Source of the DNA: a bacterium
GTDB lineage: Bacteria > Patescibacteriota > Doudnabacteria > UBA920 > 2-01-FULL-46-14
DNA length: 32,956 nt
Reading direction: 5' to 3'
Assembly (NCBI GenBank): GCA_030700065.1
Contig: JAUYKH010000009.1
Span: forward strand, 1 to 32,956
Every line of letters begins with the position of its first letter. The stretch's first letter is position 1. Positions 6,349-12,867 of the stretch are shown here, piece by piece. The translations under genes and the position numbers were made by a program. The notes under the pieces are model-generated. The model had not been told where the DNA came from and made no database searches. It was given only the letters and a program-made list of their open reading frames with translations.

Positions 6349-7067
6349 TTTGCGTTGTGATTATGATTATTGATGACGCGTCGATTTTTTACTTTACCAT
6401 CTTCCACGATGTCCCCATCGCGGATACGAATGACGCGTTCGGCGTGTTCAGCGACATACGGCTCGTGGGTGATCAAAACAATCGTTCGGCCTTGTTCTTG
6501 GTGAAGCCGCTGAAAAGTCTCTAGCACCATTTCGCCCGTCTTTGTGTCCAAGTTTCCTGTCGGCTCGTCAGCAAGAATCAGCGTCGGGTTGTTGACGAGG
6601 GCACGGGCAATGGCGACTCGTTGCATCATTCCTCCGGAAAGTTGGTTCGAATAATGATTCCAAAAATTTTCCGGAAATGCCGATCCTTGCAAGGCCTCTT
6701 TTGCCCGATTTTCTCTTTCTTCTTTTGAGACGCCGGCATAGACCAAGGGAAGCATTACATTACGAAGCACGGTTGCGCGGGGGAGAAGATTATATGCTTG
6801 AAACACAAAACCGATTTTTTGCACACGGATATCGGCCAGTTCGTCATCGGTGAGTTTCGACACATCTTTATCGTCAAGAAGGTATTCTCCGCTTGTTGGC
6901 GTATCCAAACATCCGATGATATGCATCAGCGTTGATTTGCCCGAACCAGAAGGCCCCATAATGGCCACGAATTCTCCTTTATTAATGATAAATGAGACGT
7001 CTTTTAACGCCTCCGTCTCTATCTCCCCACTTTTGTATGTTTTGCTGATACGTTTGCATTCAATCAT
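6345..7067 (-). CDS. MacB/LolD-type ABC transporter ATPase
   Basis: A 240-aa nucleotide-binding subunit with Walker A GPSGSGKS (residues 38-45), Q-loop [14 protein letters not shown], signature LSGGMMQR (usually LSGGQQQR, a small deviation), Walker [13 protein letters not shown], and the H-loop His in VLITHEP. It energises the MacB-like permease, whose start overlaps this gene's stop by 4 nt. It starts 5 nt downstream of the adaptor gene's stop. Cytoplasmic, in complex with the permease. Confidence 0.92.
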   Translation of the reverse strand: MIECKRISKTYKSGEIETEALKDVSFIINKGEFVAIMGPSGSGKSTLMHIIGCLDTPTSGEYLLDDKDVSKLTDDELADIRVQKIGFVFQAYNLLPRATVLRNVMLPLVYAGVSKEERENRAKEALQGSAFPENFWNHYSNQLSGGMMQRVAIARALVNNPTLILADEPTGNLDTKTGEMVLETFQRLHQEQGRTIVLITHEPYVAEHAERVIRIRDGDIVEDGKVKNRRVINNHNHNAK

Positions 7068-7072
7068 AGTAG

Positions 7073-8902
7073 TTAACGGCCAAATCCGCCTCCGCTGCGG
7101 GAACCGCCACCGCCAGAAAGGCCGGGAATACGCAAACCTCCTTGCTGAGATTGAGTTTGCGTTTGTGTTGTGTTGGGCTGGATAGTTCTGGTAACGACTA
7201 TTTCGCCCTCTTGAAGTCCGCTCCTAACCTCGGTGAATTCGTCATTAGAAAAACCAATCTCTACCGCCCTGCGGCTCGGCGGACTTTCCAGCACAACGCC
7301 CGCCGCGCTGTTTGCGTTCCCCGTATTCGCGCCAGCGACAGCCGAACCTTCCGGAATTTCGACATAATTGGTCTGGGCCTCCTGCTTCAACGCGGAATTA
7401 GGGACAAGCAGCACGTCGGGTCTGGCCTCGATGACAATGGCGGCGGAGACGCTCATGCCCGGCTTGACCCGTTCCTCCTGCGTATCAAACACGATCTTCA
7501 CGACATAAGTGACGACTCCCTGCGAAACTGTCCCAACGGCGTCAATCTCTGCGACAGAACCAGTTATCGTAAGATCAGGAATCGCGTCAAAAGCAAGCGT
7601 GGCTTTCTGGCCGGCCTTGATTTTGGCGACATCAACTTCGTTGAGCGCCACCTCGGCTATCTTTTGTTCGGTTATCAGCGTAGCGACGGCGGTGCCTGCC
7701 GACGCGGAATCTCCCTTTTTGGCATTCACTTTGGCGATAACTCCGCCAAATGGCGCGCGGACATAGTGATCAGAGAGAGCCTGTCTTGCGGTGACGAGCG
7801 CGTCCTCTCTTTGTTGGATGGTTATTTTCTTGGCGCGAATATCAAGATCGTCCGGCCCTTCTTTTGTTTTTGCGAGAGACAGCTCGCGTTCTTTGATAGT
7901 AGTGTCCGCGTCTACGACAGCTTCCCGCGAATCTTTAAGAGAGCGTTGTATGGAAAGCAAGCTCACCACTATACTATTGGTCTTGCCGGTGTATGAGCTG
8001 ATGTTGGACTGGTGGGTCGAGACGGTTGAGGGGATAGTGAGATGACGCAACTCCATCGCATCTTGAACAAAATCAATATAGTTATCCGTTGTCTTAATCG
8101 CATCTGCAATAAGTTGGCCTGTGTTGTATGTTTCTGATATCAGGGCCTCAACGACTTCTTTATCAGAACTTCGTGAGGCGGCCTTGTAAGAGTCAAAATT
8201 CGCAGTATAGGCGATACGCGCTTTGTTGTACGCGGTATAAACATCATCTCGATACCTAATAGCTTTATCGCGTTGTTCGATAGGAGTTTGATTCACATAC
8301 CAAGTGATATTGTCTCCGAACACAGAACGAGGATCGATTGTATTGGCAAATAACAAATTTTCTAATCCGGCCATAATGCCGGGGAGATCAAGAAACGCGC
8401 TTGAAACGGAATTGAAGCCGTCCTCGTATGCTTTTTTGATGTTATCCTCCGCTTTTTGCTTTGACTTCTTGGCTTGATCCAGAGAATTTTCGGCCTGAAG
8501 CAGGGTGAGTTCATCGAGCGGCTTAAGCATTTTGTCCAGCTCCAATTTAGAGGTTTCAAGTGCGGTTTCGGCATCGCGTACAGCTCGTTCGGCATCACGC
8601 GAATCAATAGCTGCCAAAATCGCGCCAGCACCGACCTCTTGTCCTAACTTTGCGTACACGGCGGTTATTTCTCCGCTTGCTTTTGGTTTGACATCAACTT
8701 GGTTGGAAGCCGACACTTGGCCGCTTCCAGAAATGGAGACGATAAGAGTGCCCTTTTGAACTTGCGCGGTGGCGTAGCGAATTGCGCCATCGTTGCTGAA
8801 TATCTTTCCGTAACCGAAATAACCAATGCCGACAATTAAAATTAGGGCGATACCTGCGGTAAATTTACGCTTTATCAATTGTGCGAATAGTTTTGAAATC
8901 AT
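7073..8902 (-). CDS. MacA/HlyD-type efflux adaptor with enlarged hairpin
   Basis: A 609-aa membrane-fusion protein. It has an N-terminal helix (about residues 12-30), a biotinyl/lipoyl-like half-motif (GQVSASNQVDVKPKASGEI), a very long helical region (about 100-380), the second lipoyl half (YVRAPFGGVIAKVNAKKGD), a beta-barrel and membrane-proximal domain (LKQEAQ..., VEIGFSNDEFTEVRSGLQEGEIVV), and a Gly/Ser-rich C-terminus. Typical MacA is about 370 aa. The extra length is an insertion in the coiled-coil hairpin, with an aromatic-containing central part. It links the permease to the envelope exterior. If the cell lacks an outer membrane the adaptor could act on cell-wall or host-surface structures. 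Confidence 0.88.
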   Translation of the reverse strand: MISKLFAQLIKRKFTAGIALILIVGIGYFGYGKIFSNDGAIRYATAQVQKGTLIVSISGSGQVSASNQVDVKPKASGEITAVYAKLGQEVGAGAILAAIDSRDAERAVRDAETALETSKLELDKMLKPLDELTLLQAENSLDQAKKSKQKAEDNIKKAYEDGFNSVSSAFLDLPGIMAGLENLLFANTIDPRSVFGDNITWYVNQTPIEQRDKAIRYRDDVYTAYNKARIAYTANFDSYKAASRSSDKEVVEALISETYNTGQLIADAIKTTDNYIDFVQDAMELRHLTIPSTVSTHQSNISSYTGKTNSIVVSLLSIQRSLKDSREAVVDADTTIKERELSLAKTKEGPDDLDIRAKKITIQQREDALVTARQALSDHYVRAPFGGVIAKVNAKKGDSASAGTAVATLITEQKIAEVALNEVDVAKIKAGQKATLAFDAIPDLTITGSVAEIDAVGTVSQGVVTYVVKIVFDTQEERVKPGMSVSAAIVIEARPDVLLVPNSALKQEAQTNYVEIPEGSAVAGANTGNANSAAGVVLESPPSRRAVEIGFSNDEFTEVRSGLQEGEIVVTRTIQPNTTQTQTQSQQGGLRIPGLSGGGGSRSGGGFGR

Positions 8903-8908
8903 AGTGAG

Positions 8909-9424
8909 TTAAAAGAAGGGAATCGGACGAGATCTGAGCGGAAGCCGCTTCGGGTCGTTTTCGCTGAATACGCGAATTAGTTTAGCCTCGATTTGTCCTT
9001 CTTCGTTAGGAGAGCCGATAATAACGACATTGTCGCCAACCTTCATCCCGTCTTTGATTGTTTCTCGACCCTTTGTAATTGTAGTGTTTTCATCGGTAAC
9101 GATCACTTTTTCCACATTCTCGCGTCCTTTTATTACGAAACCGTCGTCTTTCATTTCAATGATTTCTCCGAACGCGCCGTGGCCGCTGATAAAATCTCCG
9201 GCCGGGATCCTCTGCCAATCGCCCAAGAATCCGCCTCTGGGGCCTGCAAAGTTTTTGTGATAGTTATCCGCCCAGCGATAAGAGTATCTGGCTTTAAGCG
9301 TGCCGACCTTAACGCCTGCGCCGAAAACCAAGAGAAACACCACAAACCCGGCAAGCCCTACAATGACCCATTTAAGAATGTCGCGATTCTGAAAGAATTT
9401 TTTTATTGTTTTTTCTTCGTTCAT
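8909..9424 (-). CDS. Membrane-anchored DUF5666-like protein
   Basis: A 171-aa protein with a charged N-terminus (MNEEKTIKKFF), one helix (about residues 19-42), then an extracytoplasmic linker and a beta domain (about 80-150). That domain has paired strands of the type GEIIEMKDDGFVIKG and MKVGDNVVIIG, matching the DUF5666/OB pattern also seen in the 4612-5076 product. It sits 6 nt upstream of the adaptor and 4 nt downstream of the putative anti-sigma gene. A lipoprotein-like or sensor accessory for the pump is plausible; there is no known function. Confidence 0.65.
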   Translation of the reverse strand: MNEEKTIKKFFQNRDILKWVIVGLAGFVVFLLVFGAGVKVGTLKARYSYRWADNYHKNFAGPRGGFLGDWQRIPAGDFISGHGAFGEIIEMKDDGFVIKGRENVEKVIVTDENTTITKGRETIKDGMKVGDNVVIIGSPNEEGQIEAKLIRVFSENDPKRLPLRSRPIPFF

Positions 9425-9428
9425 ATTT

Positions 9429-9854
9429 TTAAGCTAATTGTCCTGCATGAAAGAGATAGCCGACCAGCAATCTCTTTTTGTATAGAAACAGACGCAGGGT
9501 AAAAACCGCTAAAATCATATTTATGGTAAATAAGACAATGCCCGTAACCGGCAATGACTCGGCAATAGCCATGACAGAATCAGGCCATACTGAAAGGAAA
9601 GTTCCGAAATCGCTTGTCGCGATTGACATAAACTGGAGAACTCCCGATTCGGCCATTTGCCCAGAAAACGATGTCCAAGAGAACGGTGCGGCGATAAGCG
9701 AAACCGCCAAAAGGGCCAGAAATCCGAATGCCAATCGTTTGGTGTTACGCAATTCCTGCTCACGCTTGATGGCGAGGATTATTCGGTCAAAAAGCCCGGC
9801 TGGCGGCTCGGGCGGTTCAAGATGGGTAAATAGTTTTTCGTAATCTTTTCTCAT
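9429..9854 (-). CDS. Probable anti-sigma factor (membrane)
   Basis: A 141-aa protein encoded directly after the ECF sigma gene. The cytoplasmic N-terminus (about residues 1-38) carries a LEPPEPPAGLFDRII segment resembling the short sigma-binding region seen in many ECF-linked membrane proteins. Two or three hydrophobic segments follow (about 41-60, 85-100 and 104-125). No ZAS zinc motif (HxxxCxxC) is present, so it would belong to a non-zinc class. Assignment rests mostly on position and topology. Confidence 0.6.
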   Translation of the reverse strand: MRKDYEKLFTHLEPPEPPAGLFDRIILAIKREQELRNTKRLAFGFLALLAVSLIAAPFSWTSFSGQMAESGVLQFMSIATSDFGTFLSVWPDSVMAIAESLPVTGIVLFTINMILAVFTLRLFLYKKRLLVGYLFHAGQLA

Positions 9855-9871
9855 ACCTGAATACTAATACG

Positions 9872-9902
9872 ACAAAGGGATGCATTTTTGTGCATCCTTT
9901 GT
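9872..9902. promoter_or_regulatory. Stable hairpin between sigma and anti-sigma genes
   Basis: ACAAAGG(G)ATGCA pairs with TGCATCCTTTGT (12 bp, one bulged G) around a 6-nt loop. It lies in the 78-bp gap between the ECF sigma stop and the anti-sigma start. No T-run follows in the direction of transcription, so it is more likely an mRNA stability or processing element than a terminator. Confidence 0.5.
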
Positions 9903-9932
9903 TTACTACGATAAAGTAGCGAATTCTGACTT

Positions 9933-10490
9933 TTATTCCGTGAGGATTTTTTTGAGTTGAATCAACGCTCGGCGATGGCGCGATGTTATGGTGTGAAGCG
10001 GCTCTCCAAGAGATTCGGCGATTTCTCGAAAGTTGAAATGGTCGTTATAACGGAGAAAGAGAACCGTGCGATATTTTGGAGACAGCTTTTCCATCGCCGA
10101 ATTGAGTATATGCGCCATACCGGCTTTTTCTAAAAGCTCTTGGGGGAGAGGAGAAGGATCAGCAAGTGTCTCGGTTATCATATTTTCACCTTCCTCGTTT
10201 TCAAATTCAGAGAATGGGATAGTTTTTTTCTTTTTTAGAAAATCAATCGCGGTATTTTTAGCAATCGAAAAAATCCAAGTTTTGAAGCTCTTGTTTTGGT
10301 CGAATCTTTTGATATGGCGCCATATCTTTACGAACGCCTCTTGCGTCACATCTTCCGCATCCTGTCCGCCGCCTACATATCTGTAAGTAAAGCTGTAGAT
10401 TGGCTTTAAGTAGCGGCCGTAGAGAATCTCGAGCGATTTTTCGTCGCCGGCGAGATAATTAGCGATAAGTTGCGAATCAGGGCGATTCAT
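9933..10490 (-). CDS. ECF-family RNA polymerase sigma factor
   Basis: A 185-aa group 4 sigma factor. Region 2 covers about residues 20-90 (AEDVTQEAFVKIWRHI and FKTWIFSIAKNTAIDFL), then a linker, then region 4 (about 125-183) with a helix-turn-helix (FREIAESLGEPLHTITSRHRRALIQLKK). It is the first gene of the run down to 4612 and probably directs transcription of the efflux operon under control of the membrane protein that follows. The ATG at 10490 is used; a TATCTT box ends 6 nt upstream, hinting at another leaderless start, but no good -35 is visible. Confidence 0.9.
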   Translation of the reverse strand: MNRPDSQLIANYLAGDEKSLEILYGRYLKPIYSFTYRYVGGGQDAEDVTQEAFVKIWRHIKRFDQNKSFKTWIFSIAKNTAIDFLKKKKTIPFSEFENEEGENMITETLADPSPLPQELLEKAGMAHILNSAMEKLSPKYRTVLFLRYNDHFNFREIAESLGEPLHTITSRHRRALIQLKKILTE

Positions 10491-10619
10491 ACCACTAAGA
10501 TATCATGAATTTAGCGAAAAATCCAGCGGGTTGCCCCGTATTTGCCCCCGTGGCGAGCGACTGACCCCTGGCCAGAGCTTTGTTTGTGCACCATTGGCGC
10601 CAGATTGACCCAGCGTAGG

Positions 10620-10931
10620 TTACTCTTTTTTACTCTCCGCCGTGATAATAATATCGGAATGCTTTTTCCGAAATTTTTTAAAATCTTCTTCTGTGCCAAT
10701 AAATTTTAAAATTGCTTCGTGTAGTGACTTTGGCGCCTTTTCTTTATCGGCCGGATCGATTCCAATTTCACGGCATTTTTTCATTAAATCTGGCTAGTCA
10801 TATTCCAAAGCCCTAGCAATCAAAGACCCGGCCTTTATGCTATTAATTGGCATCAGCTGGGCATTTTTAAAAAAGGGGTGTAGCCCCTTAAACCACTGGC
10901 CTTCCTGCAAACTGTCATAGTAAATATCCAC
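10620..10931 (-). pseudogene. Decayed ~103-codon ORF with in-frame amber codon
   Basis: Read from a possible GTG at 10931, the frame begins VDIYYDSLQEGQWFKG and runs 45 codons to a TAG (10796-10794). It then continues with equally protein-like sequence (MKKCREIGIDPADKEK..., Lys-rich end) to a TAA at 10622-10620. Both halves have good amino-acid composition in the same frame, so one point mutation seems to have split a gene. An ATG three codons after the TAG could restart the second half. No family recognised. The surrounding 10491-11050 otherwise holds no gene. Confidence 0.5.
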
Positions 10932-10975
10932 GGCTTAAAGTTATCAGAAACGACCCGGCATATAAACGCAAGCAA

Positions 10976-11001
10976 ACAAAAAAACCAAGCGGTATCTTGG
11001 T
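10976..11001 (-). terminator. Rho-independent terminator of tRNA-Asn transcript
   Basis: On the minus strand ACCAAG (11001-10996), a 6-nt loop, CTTGGT (10989-10984) and then a T-rich run. It lies 54 nt beyond the 3' end of the tRNA. The plus strand also has T-rich sequence after the stem. Confidence 0.65.
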
Positions 11002-11054
11002 GTTTTGTTTTGTGCGGTGCCTGATGGGGGCGGGTCGGATGGCACCAGAAATAT

Positions 11055-11129
11055 TGGCTCCGGGGGTGGGATTCGGACCCACGACCAAGGGATTAACAGT
11101 CCCCTGCTCTACCGCTGAGCTACCCCGGA
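11055..11129 (-). tRNA. tRNA-Asn(GTT)
   Basis: 75 nt including an encoded CCA. The 7-bp acceptor stem (TCCGGGG/CCCCGGA), D arm (TAGCTCAG...GAGC), anticodon loop CTGTTAA with GTT, T arm with TCCGAAT loop and G discriminator are all present. The 5' portion is duplicated about 290 bp upstream, and the GIY-YIG gene ends inside the tRNA's first bases. Confidence 0.95.
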
Positions 11130-11359
11130 ATGGATTTTAGAAATTCCTTCCCATAACCGCTTTTTAACACTTTTTCGCGGATACGGGCCTCGGCTCTCGT
11201 TTTGTAATCTTCTTTGTATAACAAGTGCCACGGTCTGTACCCTTTTGTTGAAAAAACTAATCCGGAATTGTGGTATTTCAATCTTTGCTCTAAATTTGCA
11301 CTGAGCCCCACATACACTCTTCCATCCCTACCACTTTTTATCGCATAGACTGTGTACAT
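11120..11359 (-). CDS. Small GIY-YIG nuclease-domain protein
   Basis: A 79-aa single-domain protein of the GIY-YIG superfamily. The motif is present as VYAIKS...RVYVGLS (residues 3-20), with the following Arg (EQRLKYHN), the KGYRPWHLLYKE block, and Glu and Lys residues of the second half (EARIREKVLKSG). Such proteins are homing-type or repair-like nucleases; the role of the stand-alone version is unknown. The ATG at 11359 is preceded by a GGGGGG tract derived from a duplicated tRNA piece. The last codons (SIPG, TAG) lie within the 5' end of tRNA-Asn, a 10-nt overlap on the same strand. Confidence 0.8.
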   Translation of the reverse strand: MYTVYAIKSGRDGRVYVGLSANLEQRLKYHNSGLVFSTKGYRPWHLLYKEDYKTRAEARIREKVLKSGYGKEFLKSIPG

Positions 11360-11370
11360 ATTTTTACACC

Positions 11371-11425
11371 CCCCTGCTCCCTGCCTGCCGGCAGGCAGGT
11401 ACCGCTGAGCTACCCCGGAATGGAT
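11371..11425 (-). repeat. Displaced 5' fragment of tRNA-Asn interrupted by a palindrome
   Basis: A 26-bp block (11400-11425) is identical to 11110-11135, i.e. the 5' end of tRNA-Asn plus 6 bp of flank. The next 9 tRNA bases (11101-11109) are also present, at 11371-11379, but separated from the block by an exact 20-bp insertion. Together 35 bp of the tRNA locus are duplicated in the same orientation, bracketing the GIY-YIG gene. Confidence 0.85.
11380..11399. repeat. 20-bp perfect palindrome inserted in tRNA fragment
   Basis: CCTGCCTGCCGGCAGGCAGG is a perfect 20-bp palindrome. It sits precisely between two blocks that are contiguous in the intact tRNA gene, at a D-arm position, with no target-site duplication. 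GC-rich CTGCCGGCAG-type palindromes are, to my recollection, common dispersed elements in such genomes. Confidence 0.75.
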
Positions 11426-11439
11426 AGAGAATCAAAAAA

Positions 11440-11468
11440 AGCTTAGCAAAAAATCGGCCTTCTGTAAA
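11440..11468 (-). promoter_or_regulatory. Candidate original tRNA-Asn promoter
   Basis: On the minus strand TTTACA (11468-11463), a 17-bp spacer and TAAGCT (11445-11440). It lies 15-20 bp upstream of the displaced tRNA fragment, where a tRNA promoter is expected. A transcript would now pass through the fragment and the GIY-YIG gene before the intact tRNA. The -10 match is weak. Confidence 0.4.
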
Positions 11469-11472
11469 CTAA

Positions 11473-11501
11473 TTGGAACTTCGCTTCAAATAATATATAA
11501 T
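11473..11501 (+). promoter_or_regulatory. Sigma-70 promoter of the Gmad2/GerMN gene
   Basis: TTGGAA (11473-11478), 17-bp spacer, TATAAT (11496-11501). The start of transcription would be near 11508, giving a leader of about 30 nt with no clear Shine-Dalgarno before the ATG at 11539. Confidence 0.65.
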
Positions 11502-11538
11502 GATACAGTACCATTCTAATAAATTTTAAAATAGATTC

Positions 11539-12408
11539 ATGAAAAAAGCTCTGATTACGATTTTACTTCTCATTGCCGGGGCGGCGATTGTCCTCGCAGG
11601 ATTGTCATACTACAGCTCGAAAAAGACGGATCAGAATGATAATAATAATCAAAACAATCCCCCGACTTCGCAGGAACCCCACGCGCCAAGCGCGGACGAT
11701 TTGAGACTGGCGACCCCCAAGCCCAATGATATAGTCTCAAGTCCGCTCGAAATCGCAGGCGAGGTTTGCTGCGGGTGGTATTTCGAAGCCCAATTTCCTG
11801 TCCGCATAGAAGATCAGAATGGAAACATGCTCGGCCAGACTGCGGCGACTGCCATAGGAGATTGGATGACATCCGACTATGTCCCCTTCCAGGCAACGCT
11901 CGAATTCAATCAGGGCAACGCGACGGCCGGATTTTTGGTTTTGTCAAAAGACAACGCTTCGGGTCTGCCGGAAAATGATTTCAGCGTGAAAATTCCGGTA
12001 CGATTCGAGTCCGCTCCGACGACTCGGCTCAAGGTCTTTTTCGCGAACAGCCAAATGGATCCGGAAATGCAGGATTGCACAAAAGCATATGCCGTCAATA
12101 GGACCATCCCAAAAACCCTTACCCCAGCCCGCGCCTCGCTTGAGGAACTACTCCGAGGTCCGACTGTCGCCGAAAAACAGCTAGGCTACATTACGTCAAT
12201 AAATTCCGGCGTCAAGATCCAAAAACTAACCATCGAAAATGGGGTAGCAAAGGTTGATTTCGACAAGCAACTGGAGACAGGCGTCGGCGGCTCCTGCCGC
12301 GTGGCCAACATCCGCGCGCAGATCACCGAAACGCTGAAACAATTCGCCACGGTTAGCGAAGTAATTATTTCCATCGACGACCGGACCGAAGACATCCTCC
12401 AGCCATAG
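11539..12408 (+). CDS. Secreted Gmad2-GerMN domain protein
   Basis: A 289-aa exported protein. It has an N-terminal hydrophobic helix (residues 4-25), an Asn/Gln/Pro-rich linker (about 30-55), and an Ig-like Gmad2 domain (about 57-155) with the characteristic TPKPNDIVSSPLEIAGEV opening and D-x-x-G turn. A GerMN domain follows (about 160-287) with LKVFFANS, SLEELLRGPT and VAKVDFDKQLE. In Bacillus these domains occur in spore germination protein GerM and related envelope proteins. In a non-sporulating organism an envelope or peptidoglycan role is more likely. Cys76-Cys77 and two further Cys could form disulfides. Stand-alone unit with its own promoter. Confidence 0.85.
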   Translation: MKKALITILLLIAGAAIVLAGLSYYSSKKTDQNDNNNQNNPPTSQEPHAPSADDLRLATPKPNDIVSSPLEIAGEVCCGWYFEAQFPVRIEDQNGNMLGQTAATAIGDWMTSDYVPFQATLEFNQGNATAGFLVLSKDNASGLPENDFSVKIPVRFESAPTTRLKVFFANSQMDPEMQDCTKAYAVNRTIPKTLTPARASLEELLRGPTVAEKQLGYITSINSGVKIQKLTIENGVAKVDFDKQLETGVGGSCRVANIRAQITETLKQFATVSEVIISIDDRTEDILQP

Positions 12409-12452
12409 ACTGCAAAAGTCAACCCATTGAGCTTGGCTGGGCACCACCCGCC

Positions 12453-12484
12453 TCATTAAACAATTCCATGGAATTGTTTAATGA
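12453..12484. repeat. 32-bp perfect palindrome at the arsR stop codon
   Basis: The dyad is centred on CCATGG (12466-12471) with 16-bp perfect arms. It contains the arsR-like TAA. The central 26 bp match the upstream dyad at 12788-12821 except for one symmetric base pair (A:T versus C:G). No T-run follows on either strand. Confidence 0.8.
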
Positions 12485-12744
12485 AGAAAAAGGTTAACTG
12501 CGTTTTTGAAATAGCGCGGCATATCGGGATTAATAGAATAAAAAACGTGCCCCGCTCGCCCCTCGACATCCAGCACGTCGAGTTTCTGAAGCATTATGAG
12601 ATGATTGGAAGTCGCCGTGAAAGAGATTTTGAGCGATGCCGATATGTCCCCGACATTCATTTTGTTGCCGTCCGACAGAAGCTCGATGATCTTGAGCCTA
12701 TTTATGTTGGCAAGGGCCTTGAATACCACAGTCCACTTTTTCAT
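12478..12744 (-). CDS. ArsR/SmtB-type winged-helix regulator
   Basis: An 88-aa compact winged-helix protein. The N-terminal helix (VFKALANINRLKIIELLSDG), recognition region (DISASLKISFTATSNHLIMLQKL) and wing (VEGRAGHVFYSINPD) follow the ArsR pattern. The ELCVC-type metal site and the C-terminal His/Asp site are absent, so it is probably not a classical metal sensor; redox or other input is possible, but the protein has no Cys. AAGGA precedes the ATG at a good distance. The gene is bracketed by two related palindromes, one 44 bp upstream of the start, one over the stop. Confidence 0.85.
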   Translation of the reverse strand: MKKWTVVFKALANINRLKIIELLSDGNKMNVGDISASLKISFTATSNHLIMLQKLDVLDVEGRAGHVFYSINPDMPRYFKNAVNLFLH

Positions 12745-12787
12745 ACTTTTCCTTTATTAATTTATAATCTCTACATTACCACATTAC

Positions 12788-12821
12788 CACATTCAACAAT
12801 TCCATGGAATTGTTGAATGTG
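12788..12821. promoter_or_regulatory. 34-bp perfect palindrome, probable ArsR operator
   Basis: Perfect 17-bp arms centred on CCATGG (12802-12807). Its core can be written as a 12-2-12 dyad (TTCAACAATTCC-AT-GGAATTGTTGAA), the geometry known for SmtB/ArsR operators. It lies upstream of the arsR start, next to two tandem GTAATGTG units. Assignment to ArsR is by position and geometry only. Confidence 0.6.
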
Positions 12822-12867
12822 TGGAAAGGAACGGCTCTACGGTTGGTTGAGCCATCTGGCATAAAGA

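Noticed and set aside
10511-10699. 62-codon minus-strand frame upstream of the ECF sigma gene
   Set aside because: It starts in another frame of the decayed ORF and has low-complexity basic composition with no RBS.
10794-10796. Genome-wide recoding of TAG
   Set aside because: TAG is used as a normal terminator by several genes here (for example at 1770 and 3501), so a local mutation is simpler.
12453-12484. Ordinary terminator for arsR or the Gmad2/GerMN gene
   Set aside because: No T-run on either side, the palindrome includes the stop codon, and a near-identical copy lies upstream of the gene.
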